Source: Roseovarius confluentis (GTDB lineage Bacteria > Pseudomonadota > Alphaproteobacteria > Rhodobacterales > Rhodobacteraceae). From it: DNA of 64,000 bases. The DNA is taken from contig NZ_PPFE01000003.1 of assembly GCF_002917925.1 (NCBI RefSeq), positions 186,001-250,000 of the forward strand, given 5' to 3'. Numbering within the stretch: the stretch's first letter is position 1; every line of letters begins with the position of its first letter. Under the pieces are notes generated by a model. That model had not been told where the DNA came from. It searched no databases and saw only the letters and a list, made by a program, of their open reading frames with translations. Both the position numbers and the translations under genes were made by a program. Shown in pieces: positions 31,041 through 40,135 of the stretch.

Positions 31041-32471
31041 ATGAAATCGGCATCGGCGCGCGATAAAGACTCTATCCTTCCTCTCATCGAGTATGCAGCA
31101 ACGTTTGAAAGCAGAAATGTACCCGAAGCCGTTTTGAAACATACGGCGGACCTCTTTACCGACACCATGGGGTGCATTCTTGCAGGCAGTAGCGCCAGAG
31201 GGATCAATGAATTACGGGAAACATTGGCCTTCTGGGGAGGAAGTGGCCACGCCACCGTTTTTTCGTTCGGGGAAAAAACCAGCCCTCTCTCTGCAGCGCT
31301 GATCAACTCGGCAATGGGTCACGCCAACGATTTCGATGATACACACGATGATGCTGTGAACCACGGCTGTGTCACCCTGGTTCCCGCACTTCTGGCTACG
31401 TGTGAAGTTTTGAAACCTCCAGAAAGCTTCGGCAAGCCGAGCTGGGTTCGTTCCAGAAAAATCAGCGGCCGAGAGTTTATTGCAGCGCTGGCCATAGGCT
31501 TGGATATCTCCAATCGGCTAGGCATGGCCTTTATCCGCCACCTTCATGTGGGCTGGCTTCCGACAACCCTATGGGGGCCATTCGCCTGCGCCGGTGCATG
31601 TGGACGATTGTTGAAACTTGACCGAGATTCAATGTCGAACGCGTTCGGCTTGGCGTACTCTCAAATTCATGCAAACAGACAGGGTTTGGTTGACGGAGTT
31701 CTGGCCAAGAGAATCCAACCCGGCTTCAGCTCTTCGGCCGGTGTTCAATCAGCATTCCTTGCTGCCGGTGGCATCACAGGAGCGAAGAATATCGTAGACG
31801 GTCAGTTTGGATTGCGAGAATTGTATGCGAACGGCCAATGTGACCCGACGCACTTGCTCGACCGCATAGGTCTCGATTTTGAGACCGCGAATGTCAGTGT
31901 GAAGCCATACCCCTGCTGCCGTTGCTCCCATCCAGTTATCGATGCGGCCCTCCATCTGAGCGCCAAGCATGGCTTCAAATGGCAAGATATCGAAAGTGGG
32001 ACGATTTTCTTACCGCCTCAATCGATGGGCCAGATCGGTCACACCTTCGTCATTCGAGATAACCCCACAGTAGATGCTCAGTTCAGTGCGCAATACACGG
32101 CTGCACTGGCTTTCACGAAGGGTTGGCCGAAAATTGATGATTTCGAAAAGATTAAAATACTGGAAAGAAAAGATGTTATCGGTCTGGCCAAAAGGTTTTC
32201 CGTGGAAGAGTTTGAAATGGACGCCGCCAGCGTTGTTCCCGTTGAAATGGAAATCGTGCTTAAAAACGGAAGTAGTTTCCAAACGCGGATTGCAGAGACA
32301 AAAGGCAGTCCGGGCAACCCTCTCACGGAAGAAGAGCTGAACTTCAAGTTTCGCGACTGTCTATTTCAGTCTGCAAAAAGTTTTTCCAGTGCGGATTGCG
32401 ATAGGATTCTGAGCTGTCTCAACAAAATCCTCGAATTCGACGACATCACTGATGTAATCGAGTTGTTTTGA
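31041..32471 (+). CDS. MmgE/PrpD family protein
   Basis: A 476-residue member of the 2-methylcitrate dehydratase (PrpD)/MmgE/cis-aconitate decarboxylase family. Typical elements are the N-terminal helix bundle with D-L-F-T-D-T-M-G-C-I-L-A-G, the active-site stretch A-L-I-N-S-A-M-G-H-A-N-D-F-D-D-T-H near residue 85-101, and K-P-Y-P-C-C-R-C-S-H-P near 292-302, which replaces the usual K-x-Y-x-x-C-x-x-x-H. These enzymes are cofactor-free dehydratases, isomerases or decarboxylases acting on tricarboxylic or hydroxy acids. The ATG at 31041 is preferred to a frame opening 63 bases upstream. It is the last intact gene before the right IS6 relic. Its base composition is lower in G+C than its neighbours, suggesting separate origin. 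Confidence 0.88.
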   Translation: MKSASARDKDSILPLIEYAATFESRNVPEAVLKHTADLFTDTMGCILAGSSARGINELRETLAFWGGSGHATVFSFGEKTSPLSAALINSAMGHANDFDDTHDDAVNHGCVTLVPALLATCEVLKPPESFGKPSWVRSRKISGREFIAALAIGLDISNRLGMAFIRHLHVGWLPTTLWGPFACAGACGRLLKLDRDSMSNAFGLAYSQIHANRQGLVDGVLAKRIQPGFSSSAGVQSAFLAAGGITGAKNIVDGQFGLRELYANGQCDPTHLLDRIGLDFETANVSVKPYPCCRCSHPVIDAALHLSAKHGFKWQDIESGTIFLPPQSMGQIGHTFVIRDNPTVDAQFSAQYTAALAFTKGWPKIDDFEKIKILERKDVIGLAKRFSVEEFEMDAASVVPVEMEIVLKNGSSFQTRIAETKGSPGNPLTEEELNFKFRDCLFQSAKSFSSADCDRILSCLNKILEFDDITDVIELF

Positions 32472-32472
32472 C

Positions 32473-32716
32473 GGGACTTTTGCATTCGCCCGAAGAGTGT
32501 AAGTGCAGGCCCTCGTGTCACCAGAAGTTATGCGGCGGCGTTGAAGAAGCCGCCGATGAAGGCGACTTCGCCAATACCGCCTGTTTGCTTGTGATGGATT
32601 TAGCCAAGTTTGATGGTCCGGATTGTTGCTATTTCGCTTAGCGTCGCTTTGTCAGCTCAGGCCCGAACTTCTGAACCCAGCGATACACTTTCGATCGATC
32701 AACTGTGATGCCGCAT
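32473..32716 (-). mobile_element. IS6-family element relic (copy B)
   Basis: The left 125 bases (32473-32597) align without gaps to the left 125 bases of the relic at 16093 and match at roughly 105 positions by eye; both start with the same 12-base IS6-type terminal repeat. The right boundary is uncertain: transposase-like sequence continues to about 32716 but no right inverted repeat was found. The orientation is the same as that of copy A. Confidence 0.75.
32528..32716 (-). pseudogene. IS6-family transposase remnant (copy B)
   Basis: Two disconnected pieces of an IS6 transposase are visible on the minus strand. Codons at 32638-32716 read G-I-T-V-D-R-S-K-V-Y-R-W-V-Q-K-F-G-P-E-L-T-K-R, typed here as a motif: the conserved segment that follows the N-terminal helix-turn-helix. 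It ends in a stop at 32638. The C-terminal end F-I-G-G-F-F-N-A-A-A and stop lie at 32528-32557. The N-terminus and DDE core are missing. Confidence 0.8.
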
Positions 32717-32820
32717 GCTCAACCTCAAAAGTCTGAGCTTGGTAAAACCGTTTTTTTATGCATCACTTCCCATAACTGGTCGGCTTGTCAAAATCCGGAT
32801 CTCAGTTTCCTCGCCAGGTT
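32717..32820. other. Junction between the IS6 relic and the core genome
   Basis: About 100 bp between the last transposase-like codons and the stop of the M16 gene. No gene or repeat was recognised. From here to the right the gene order is that of ordinary Rhodobacteraceae chromosome, so this is a likely island border. Confidence 0.4.
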
Positions 32821-34143
32821 TTAGTTACTCGTGCCGGTCAATCCTTCTGGTTGACCTGTAACAACGAACGTTAACCTGTTGGGATTAAGACGTTCACGGG
32901 CGACCCGATTGATCTCCTCCAATGTGACCGCGTTCAACTTGTCATTGCGGTTGGCGATGTATTCCGTGCCAAGGCCGTCCATCTGCATTCCAACGGCTAT
33001 GTTGGCTATTGTTCCGTTCCCATCAAACCGAAGGGGATAGGCGCCCGTGAGATAGGTCTTGGCGTCTTCAAGTTCCTCTTCAGTGACGCCGTTCTCGCGC
33101 AAGCGCTTCCATTCGGCGGTGATAACTTCAACCGCCTCGGCCACACGGTCATTGGCGGACGCGACGCTGCCCATCCAGACCTGGGCATCATCCCGATCTG
33201 CGAGATAGGAATAGACGCCATAGGTCAGCCCCCTTTTTTCCCGGACTTCGGTCATCAGCCGGCTTTCAAAACCGCCGCCACCAAGAATGTGATTCAGGAT
33301 GAAAGCCGCAAAGAAATCGGGGTCTTCCCGTTCCAGGCCGGGTTGGCCAAAGAGAGCGATAGACTGCGGGGTATCGTAATCCACCACCTTTATGCCACCT
33401 GGCAGGTTGAGCGTGGCGTCGTCGGGCAGCGGCGCGCCGGTTTCGGGCAGATCCGACAAGAGCTTATCGAGCAGCGCCGACAGTTCCTCGCTGGTGATGT
33501 CGCCCACGGCACTGACATAGAGCCGATCGCGTGCCATGGTTGCCGCGTGTGCTTCAACAATGTCGCTACGGGTCAGTGCAGATACGGTTTCAACAGTTCC
33601 ATTTTCATCGCTGCCATAAGGATGGTCGCCGTAGACGAGTGAGGAAAAACTGTTGCCAGCAATTTCCTGAGGGTCCTTCGCATCCGACTGGATAATCGAG
33701 ATGATCTGCGCGCGAACCCGCTCTATCGCTTCCTCGTCGAAGCGCGGATTGATGAGGGTATCGCGCAAAAGCGCCATCGAGGCTTCGCGATTTTCGGTCA
33801 GAAACCGGACTGACACCCCTAGCGAGTCGGGTCCCGCGTCATAGGAAAACGAGGTGGCCAACGTTTCGGTTGCACGGGAGAACGCCCGAGCGTCCAGGTC
33901 TCCGGCACCTTCCTCGAGAAGACCGGTCATCAGGTTGACGGCGCCACGTTTACCCGGCGCATCCAGCGACGTACCCCCGCGAAAGCGCAATTCGAGAGCG
34001 ACGAAGGGAATCGAATGATCTTCGACCAACCACGCGTCGATACCGCCCGGTGTGGTAATCTCCTTGATATCTACTTCGGCGCTGGCCGGGAGCCCGGCCA
34101 GCAGAACGACAGCAGACAAGATGATTGCGGCAAGGCGGTTCAT
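32821..34143 (-). CDS. M16 family peptidase-like protein, non-catalytic partner
   Basis: A 440-residue protein of the M16 (insulinase/MPP) family with a signal peptide ending at A-S-A near residue 22. In place of the zinc-binding H-x-x-E-H it has A-V-N-L-M-T-G-L-L-E-E-G near residue 68-79, so it lacks the two metal His residues. The overall two-lobe M16 pattern is retained, including the C-terminal G-L-T-Y-G-V-Y near 310. Its ATG overlaps the stop of the catalytic M16 gene (ATGA), so the pair is translationally coupled and likely forms a heterodimer, as for MPP alpha/beta. It is periplasmic by prediction. Confidence 0.88.
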   Translation of the reverse strand: MNRLAAIILSAVVLLAGLPASAEVDIKEITTPGGIDAWLVEDHSIPFVALELRFRGGTSLDAPGKRGAVNLMTGLLEEGAGDLDARAFSRATETLATSFSYDAGPDSLGVSVRFLTENREASMALLRDTLINPRFDEEAIERVRAQIISIIQSDAKDPQEIAGNSFSSLVYGDHPYGSDENGTVETVSALTRSDIVEAHAATMARDRLYVSAVGDITSEELSALLDKLLSDLPETGAPLPDDATLNLPGGIKVVDYDTPQSIALFGQPGLEREDPDFFAAFILNHILGGGGFESRLMTEVREKRGLTYGVYSYLADRDDAQVWMGSVASANDRVAEAVEVITAEWKRLRENGVTEEELEDAKTYLTGAYPLRFDGNGTIANIAVGMQMDGLGTEYIANRNDKLNAVTLEEINRVARERLNPNRLTFVVTGQPEGLTGTSN

Positions 34144-35474
34144 TGGGTCACCTCCTCTGCAGAAATGTAGCCGGTGACGGAATTGTTGTCCTGAGCGAAC
34201 AGGTCACGTGCGGCTTTCATCACGTCCTCTTCCGTTACGGCCTGAAGGATATCGGGCCAAGACTGAATATCTTCGACCGTCAGCCCCTGAGTCAGGCCGC
34301 GACCATAGAGGTTGGCCAAGGAGCCGACATCGTCGCGCGCATAGATTTGCGCTGCGCGGATGCTGGTCTTGATCCGCTCGAGGCGTTCCGCGTTGAAGCC
34401 GTCTTCAAGAAAGGTGGTGATCACATCATCCATCGCCTGCTCGGCTTGTTCGAGGGTGAAGCCGGGTGCGGGTACGACCGTAAGATTGAACGTCGTGTCA
34501 TCCAGCGCCGTGCCGCCGTAGTACGCTCCGGTATAGACAGCCGTGCGTGTGTCGAATTGGAGCTTCTCGTTAAGGATCGAGGTGGTGCCGTCGCCCAATA
34601 CGTCGGCCAGGATGGTCAGGGCCGCCGCGGTCTTTTGGTCGCCAGAATCCCGCTCGGGAGCCAAGTAGGACCGTTGAAGGTATGGTTGCGCAACGCGAGC
34701 GTCCTGAAAGAGTATCCGTCGCTCGGCCAATTGGCGCGGCTCCTGCGGGCGGTTTCGTTCGGGCAGCGTCGGATTGGCCGGGATGGGTTCATAGTATTCC
34801 TGGGCAAGGTCGCGCACTTCGTCGGGCGTTACGTCTCCTGCAACAACAAGGATGGCGTTGTTGGGGGCGTAGTAGGTCTTGTAATAGTCCAGCGCGTCGG
34901 CAAGCGACAGATCAACCATCTCGTGCTGCCAGCCGATAATCGGAACGCCATAGCGGTGGTTGAGGTACTGTGCTGCGCCTTGCTGCTCACGGAACAGGGC
35001 GGATGGATTGTTTTCGATCCGTTGGTTGCGCTCTTCGATGATGACATCGCGCTCTGTCAGGATGTCTTCCTCGTCGAGCTGGAGGTTGACCATGCGGTCA
35101 CTTTCCATCTTCATCATAAGCTCAAGCCGGTCGGCGGCCACGCGCTGAAAATAGGCGGTATAGTCATAGCTCGTAAACGCGTTGTCGGAACCCCCGTTGC
35201 GGGCAACGGTGGAAGAGAACTCTCCCGGTGCCATGTTCTTGGTTCCCTTGAACAGGAGATGCTCGAGAAAATGCGCCACGCCCGAGACCCCCGGGTTCTC
35301 ATCAGCGGAGCCTGCGCGGTACCAAACCATGTGCATCACGACAGGTGCGCGGTGGTCCTCGATGACGACGACATCCATGCCGTTTTTCAGTGAAAACGTG
35401 GTGACCATGTCATCAGCTGCGGCCGATGCGGCAGACATAACGAAAAGGCACACGCCGGATAGCCAATTGCGCAT
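34140..35474 (-). CDS. M16 family zinc peptidase, catalytic subunit
   Basis: A 444-residue periplasmic zinc protease. The signal peptide ends near A-A-S-A-A-A-D. The inverted zinc motif H-F-L-E-H is at ~72-76, preceded by G-V-S-G-V-A, and the downstream Glu of the family is in D-V-I-I-E-E near 146-151. The ATG at 35474 follows a GGGAGT site; an upstream in-frame ATG extends it by 10 residues with no signal-peptide benefit. First gene of a two-gene operon with its non-catalytic homologue. The substrates of such bacterial pairs are mostly peptides; none is known here. Confidence 0.92.
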   Translation of the reverse strand: MRNWLSGVCLFVMSAASAAADDMVTTFSLKNGMDVVVIEDHRAPVVMHMVWYRAGSADENPGVSGVAHFLEHLLFKGTKNMAPGEFSSTVARNGGSDNAFTSYDYTAYFQRVAADRLELMMKMESDRMVNLQLDEEDILTERDVIIEERNQRIENNPSALFREQQGAAQYLNHRYGVPIIGWQHEMVDLSLADALDYYKTYYAPNNAILVVAGDVTPDEVRDLAQEYYEPIPANPTLPERNRPQEPRQLAERRILFQDARVAQPYLQRSYLAPERDSGDQKTAAALTILADVLGDGTTSILNEKLQFDTRTAVYTGAYYGGTALDDTTFNLTVVPAPGFTLEQAEQAMDDVITTFLEDGFNAERLERIKTSIRAAQIYARDDVGSLANLYGRGLTQGLTVEDIQSWPDILQAVTEEDVMKAARDLFAQDNNSVTGYISAEEVTQ

Positions 35475-35573
35475 GGGGGACTCCCTTAAAGAATGCGAAC
35501 ACATTGCAGGGTAGATACGCCGCCCACGAGACGATTCAACAGTTCTGACCTTGTTGTGAGCGGTCGGCTGGTG

Positions 35574-36104
35574 TCAGCGCCTTGTACCAGCCGGCGGATA
35601 TGAGGGTGTGGGAACCCCGATCCGGCGCAAGCGAGTCGCCTCGGCGCTCGAATCCAGCCACTGGCGCTTATACGCGAGGTTATAGTCATCATTCCTGCCG
35701 ATATTCAGGATGTTGACACGGCCGCGCTGGCGGCGGATCTCGACATCCTCGCGCGCGAGGGTCTGGCGGATGCCCGGCACGACGCCGAATCGGTTGGCAT
35801 AGTTCACGAGGCCACCGTCGGCGCGTCCGATCCCGGTGTTGGCCAGCGCAGCGGGATTGCCACCAAGCGCGGCCACGCTGTCACCGCGCGGTGTGGGGTC
35901 GGTGATGTTGGTGCCGCCAGGCGTGGGTGCGGGCAAGGCGCGATAGCTATCAGGAGCCTGGAGAGGCTTTCCGGGGACGATGTTGAACTCTTCGGGTCCG
36001 TTGCCCGTGTTCTTGATCCGCGAAAGCGTGATGTCCCTGTCACGACCACCACAGGCGGAGACCGCCATCGCGAGGGTCAAGACCAAAATCGCCGGAAGTT
36101 TCAT
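35574..36104 (-). CDS. DUF3035 lipoprotein
   Basis: A 176-residue lipoprotein with a lipobox A-V-S-A-C at 14-18, so Cys18 is the probable lipidated residue. The mature part has N-I-V-P-G-K-P-L-Q-A-P and L-P-A-P-T-P-G-G-T-N near 43-70, the family signature of DUF3035. It is rich in Arg, Pro and Gly and probably extended. It is located just downstream of lspA, the signal peptidase that processes lipoproteins; the two are 50 bp apart and on the same strand. Its function is unknown. Confidence 0.88.
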   Translation of the reverse strand: MKLPAILVLTLAMAVSACGGRDRDITLSRIKNTGNGPEEFNIVPGKPLQAPDSYRALPAPTPGGTNITDPTPRGDSVAALGGNPAALANTGIGRADGGLVNYANRFGVVPGIRQTLAREDVEIRRQRGRVNILNIGRNDDYNLAYKRQWLDSSAEATRLRRIGVPTPSYPPAGTRR

Positions 36105-36154
36105 TGCCCACTCCTGCTCCGTTCCGTCAGACTTACCCTATTCGCTCCGGAACG

Positions 36155-36619
36155 TCACGCCGCCTTTTTACTGTCCGAGCTGAAGATTACCATGCCAAAG
36201 GCACCAATGAAAACCGCGATATCGGCTACGTTGAACGAGGTCGGGTTAGTGAAGCCGCAACATGACATGTTCAGGAAGTCCGCAACGGCGCCGTAGATAA
36301 GGCGGTCGATGACGTTGCCGAGAGCCCCCCCCACCAAAAGACCTGCCGAAATCTGCTGCCAGCGGCCATGCGGGTCGGTCCAGACCCACCACAAAACCGC
36401 CCCTACAATCACCAGAGCGACCACAATCCAGATCCAGGGGCTGGCCCCGGCGAAGGCGCCGAAGTTGATGCCGGTGTTCCAGGCCATTTCGAGGTTCAGA
36501 TAGGGCGGCAGGACCTCGATCGAGCGCACTGTCTTGAGGTCCAGGATCTGGACGATCCAGTATTTAGTGATCTGATCGAGTACGAAAATGATACCCGCGA
36601 CCCACGCAAGCGTGCGCAT
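36155..36619 (-). CDS. lspA: Lipoprotein signal peptidase (signal peptidase II)
   Basis: A 154-residue inner-membrane aspartic protease that removes signal peptides from prolipoproteins. Four hydrophobic segments are present. The catalytic motifs are G-N-V-I-D-R-L near 107-113 and F-N-V-A-D-I-A-V-F near 131-139, whose Asp residues form the dyad; the N-terminal D-Q-I-T-K-Y and N-x-G-x-x-F (N-T-G-I-N-F-G-A-F) motifs are also conserved. The ATG at 36619 has an AAGGAG site 6 bases upstream; a TTG five codons earlier was rejected. It lies downstream of purH. Confidence 0.96.
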   Translation of the reverse strand: MRTLAWVAGIIFVLDQITKYWIVQILDLKTVRSIEVLPPYLNLEMAWNTGINFGAFAGASPWIWIVVALVIVGAVLWWVWTDPHGRWQQISAGLLVGGALGNVIDRLIYGAVADFLNMSCCGFTNPTSFNVADIAVFIGAFGMVIFSSDSKKAA

Positions 36620-36673
36620 ACTGCTCTCCTTCAAGGCCCGCTTGCATGTGCCGGCCGCTTATCGTTTCGGTTC

Positions 36674-38263
36674 TTAGTGCCGGAAATGGCGCATGCCGGT
36701 CAAGACCATGGCGAGCCCGGCCTCGTCGGCGGCGGCGATCACCTCGTCGTCACGCATAGAACCGCCCGGTTGGATTACTGCGGTCGCGCCGGCCTCGGCG
36801 GCTGTCAGCAAGCCGTCGGGAAAGGGAAAGAACGCGTCGGACGCCACCACGCTGCCCTGGGTGAGCGGCGCGGAGAGACCCAGCTCCGCAGCCATATCCT
36901 GCGATTTGCGGGCGGCGATGCGGCAACTGTCGACGCGGCTCATCTGGCCCGCGCCGACGCCCACGGTCGCGCCATCCTTGACGTAGACGATGGCGTTGGA
37001 TTTCACGTGCTTGGCGACCTTCCAGGCGAACAGCATGTCAGCCATTTCCTGGTCCGACGGCGCGCGCTTGGTCACAACCTTGAGGTCGTCCGCCGACACC
37101 TGCCCGCTGTCCTTGTCCTGCATGAGGTAGCCGCCCGAGACCTGCTTGAGCATCAACGCGGCCTGGGCCGGGTCGGCAAGGCCATCGGTGGTGAGCAGGC
37201 GTAGGTTTTTCTTCGTGGCGAAAACAGCCCTGGCGTCGTCGTCGGCGCCAGGCGCGATCACCACTTCGGTGAAGATGCCGGCAATCTCTTCAGCGGTTGC
37301 GCCATCAAGCGGCTGGTTCAGCGCGATGATGCCGCCGAAGGCTGAAGTACGGTCGCAGTCAAAGGCGCGCATGTAAGCCTCTTTCAGCGTGCTGGCGCGG
37401 GCCACGCCGCAGGGGTTGGCGTGTTTGATGATGGCGCAGGCGGGGCCGTCGACGGGGGCGAACTCGCTGACCAGCTCAAACGCTGCGTCGGTGTCGTTGA
37501 TGTTGTTGTAGCTGAGTTCCTTGCCCTGCACCTGTTGTGCCGTCGCGACGCCGGGACGGGCGGAGCCGTCGGTGTAGAACGCCGCACTTTGATGCGGGTT
37601 CTCGCCATAGCGCAGGGTTTGCGCCAGCTGTCCGGCCACGGCGCGGCGGCGCGGAGCGGTCTCGTTCAGGGCTCCGGCCATCCAGCCCGAGACGGCGGCA
37701 TCATACGCGCCGGTGCGCGCATAGGCGTTGAGCGCCAGTTTTTGGCGGAAAGCATAGGTTGTCTGACCATCATGGGTGTCCAGCTCGGCCAGCAGGGCCT
37801 TGTAATCCTGAACATCCACGACGACGTTGACGAAGGCGTGGTTCTTGGCCGCCGCGCGGATCATGGCCGGGCCACCGATGTCGATATTCTCGATGCAGGT
37901 GTCATAGTCGGCGCCCTTGGCGACGGTTTCCTCGAACGGGTAGAGGTTCACCACCAGCAGGTCGATGGGGCCGATGCCGTGCTCGTCCATCGATGCCCGG
38001 TGGTCGTCATTGTCGCGCAGCGCCAGAAGCCCGCCATGCACCATCGGGTGGAGCGTCTTGACGCGTCCGTCCATCATTTCTGGAAAGCCCGTCACTTCGG
38101 CCACATCTTTTACGTCGAGTCCCGCGTCGCGCAGCGTTTTGGCGCTGCCGCCGGTGGACAGCAACTCCACATCGCGTTTGGCTAGCGCATGGCCCAAATC
38201 GACCAGACCGGTCTTGTCGGAAACGGAAAGCAGCGCGCGGCGCAGGGGGGCGAGATCGGTCAT
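36674..38263 (-). CDS. purH: Bifunctional AICAR formyltransferase / IMP cyclohydrolase
   Basis: A 529-residue cytosolic enzyme of normal length that carries out the last two steps of de novo IMP synthesis. The N-terminal ~200 residues form the MGS-like IMP cyclohydrolase ([11 protein letters not shown] near 9 and S-T-G-G-S-A-K near 36). The remainder is the AICAR transformylase domain, with [10 protein letters not shown] near 273 (Lys and His of the active site) and C-D-R-T-S-A-F-G-G near 296. It uses 10-formyl-tetrahydrofolate. It precedes lspA and follows the heparinase-like gene on the same strand. Confidence 0.97.
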   Translation of the reverse strand: MTDLAPLRRALLSVSDKTGLVDLGHALAKRDVELLSTGGSAKTLRDAGLDVKDVAEVTGFPEMMDGRVKTLHPMVHGGLLALRDNDDHRASMDEHGIGPIDLLVVNLYPFEETVAKGADYDTCIENIDIGGPAMIRAAAKNHAFVNVVVDVQDYKALLAELDTHDGQTTYAFRQKLALNAYARTGAYDAAVSGWMAGALNETAPRRRAVAGQLAQTLRYGENPHQSAAFYTDGSARPGVATAQQVQGKELSYNNINDTDAAFELVSEFAPVDGPACAIIKHANPCGVARASTLKEAYMRAFDCDRTSAFGGIIALNQPLDGATAEEIAGIFTEVVIAPGADDDARAVFATKKNLRLLTTDGLADPAQAALMLKQVSGGYLMQDKDSGQVSADDLKVVTKRAPSDQEMADMLFAWKVAKHVKSNAIVYVKDGATVGVGAGQMSRVDSCRIAARKSQDMAAELGLSAPLTQGSVVASDAFFPFPDGLLTAAEAGATAVIQPGGSMRDDEVIAAADEAGLAMVLTGMRHFRH

Positions 38264-38300
38264 TGGGCAACCTGTCCTTGTGGCAGTCTATGGGTATCGT

Positions 38301-40043
38301 TCAACTGAGCGCCACTGGTTTTCGTCCGTCTTCTGCCAGATCGCGCACGCCGATCGGAGAGTCCTGCGGTTTGGCCAGTGACCACCTTGTGCGCGTCGCA
38401 TACTCCATTGCGCGGCCGGATAGAACGATTTGTTTGGTCGCACGTGGCTTCAGCCTGCCGGATTCCAGATAAACGCTTGATTCTACGGACAGGCTGGTGC
38501 TGCCATCACCTCGGAAGATCCATATTTCACCGCTTTTCAACGCCATCGAGACGGCAGTTCCACCCATATCGACAGAGACATCGACATCGGGATGCAGGTG
38601 AAACCGGATGTCAAACGGAACGCCCCTTAGCTTCATCGCATCGATGGCACGATCAAAAAGCTTTTTGTCTGAGTCCTCCAAGGCAAGAAGCATATCCTCG
38701 CCCGCGATGCCGCGTCCGTCAAACGTCATTTCCAGCTTGCGCACGTGTGTAAGTCCGTATCCCCGGACATAACCGTCGTGACCGCCTTCGAATGTCAGGC
38801 CATCCGGCGCGTGGTTCACCCTGATCGGAACGTCCCGGGGGCCTTCGACCAGATAGTCCTGCTTTTGCGGTCCCTTCCCGAGGCGGCTGCTGGATTGGCC
38901 GTTAAGCACAAGGGTCGAATGTGACGGCGTGGCCCGTCCGGCGCGACGCCAGGCAGTACCGAAAGTGGCACCGCTACCGCAATTCACGATCAACGGCCGC
39001 CGCCCTGCCGTCAATTCAAACGCGAGTGTGGAGGCATGCGCGCTGGCAGACGCCTTCGCTTGGGGTGGAACGGCGGCGTCGATGATCAGGGAGCTGCGCC
39101 CCGCGCTGAGCCGAGCAAACCCCATGGACAGGCCGTTTGCATGGCGCCCTTTTATCTGGCTTGCCGCAAGCGCGGCATCGAGCCGACCGTCAATTCCCCG
39201 CCCTCCGCCGTGAAAGCAGGCAAGCCCGCCGTCGGCATGGCGAAGGGTGCGCAGCGTGGGGCTGATGCGTTCGATGGCCGTCCAGTGCGCGGGCAAGGGG
39301 TTTTGCCCGGCCTCGGTCAAGGTTTCGGCGGCCCAGGTCAGCAGCGTGAAGACTTCTAGCAGTTCTTCAGGGTTTCGGGTAGGCAGACCACCCTGTTCAT
39401 CAATCTGACGCGCGCACTCACGGGCCAAGGCGACCGACGCCGGGACTACATTCGCCGATAACCCCTCAAGGGAAAGGCCGGCGTAGACAAGGCCGGTCAG
39501 AGCCTCGAACCGGGGAAGCCCGGGTGCGGTTGCACGCCAACGCCGCGAAAGGAACTGCGTTTGCTGCGAGAGCGATCGCAAAAATAGATCGGATTGCGCC
39601 TGTGTTCGACCCGACAGCAAAAAGATCGCATGATTGATCCAGCGGATGACGCGCCGCCCTGCAAGATCAGGTGTCCAGCCGGGGCCACGCCCGCGCCCAT
39701 AAAGTTCGATCCAGCGCCAGAGCCAGTCTTGCGCACAGGAACGTGCCTTGGCATCCCCGGCCGCCGCAAGGTCGTCCAGCCATGTAAATCCATGTACTTC
39801 TCGGGAAAAGGCAGTGTCCGGAGGGTGGATATCCCACGGCGACTTTTCGGAGTCCCGCACAAGGGTGCCCGCAAACAGGAAGTTCCCGGCGCAAAGCTGC
39901 CGGCCCCGGGCGAAGCTGCCGATGGTACGTGGGTCGGGCTGTGACAGGAATGCAGTTATTCGGCCGCCGAACGTTGCCCGGCGAGCCGCCAGACGATTGA
40001 GCAGCCGCGTTACGCGCGGTATATCTTGATCGGGTGTCGACAT
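38301..40043 (-). CDS. Heparinase II/III family protein
   Basis: A 580-residue protein. The N-terminal ~300 residues are an alpha/alpha toroid-type helical region (W-D-I-H-P-P-D near 70; R-V-I-R-W-I-N-H near 131). The C-terminal half carries the heparinase II/III beta-sandwich core (H-A-N-G-L-S-M-G-F near 300 and N-C-G-S-G near 350). No signal peptide is visible. In alphaproteobacteria a protein of this kind is regularly encoded between purH and rsmB. Its role may be in polysaccharide handling or cell-envelope metabolism rather than heparin degradation. The ATG at 40043 was chosen over a frame opening 66 bases upstream. Confidence 0.85.
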   Translation of the reverse strand: MSTPDQDIPRVTRLLNRLAARRATFGGRITAFLSQPDPRTIGSFARGRQLCAGNFLFAGTLVRDSEKSPWDIHPPDTAFSREVHGFTWLDDLAAAGDAKARSCAQDWLWRWIELYGRGRGPGWTPDLAGRRVIRWINHAIFLLSGRTQAQSDLFLRSLSQQTQFLSRRWRATAPGLPRFEALTGLVYAGLSLEGLSANVVPASVALARECARQIDEQGGLPTRNPEELLEVFTLLTWAAETLTEAGQNPLPAHWTAIERISPTLRTLRHADGGLACFHGGGRGIDGRLDAALAASQIKGRHANGLSMGFARLSAGRSSLIIDAAVPPQAKASASAHASTLAFELTAGRRPLIVNCGSGATFGTAWRRAGRATPSHSTLVLNGQSSSRLGKGPQKQDYLVEGPRDVPIRVNHAPDGLTFEGGHDGYVRGYGLTHVRKLEMTFDGRGIAGEDMLLALEDSDKKLFDRAIDAMKLRGVPFDIRFHLHPDVDVSVDMGGTAVSMALKSGEIWIFRGDGSTSLSVESSVYLESGRLKPRATKQIVLSGRAMEYATRTRWSLAKPQDSPIGVRDLAEDGRKPVALS

Positions 40044-40135
40044 CGGTTCCCAGCCTCGGCACGCTCTTTTTGGCGCTGTTTGGCAAGTATACTCTGCCCA
40101 GCAGCTCAAGTCACGGAGGAACGCGACAGGCTTGC

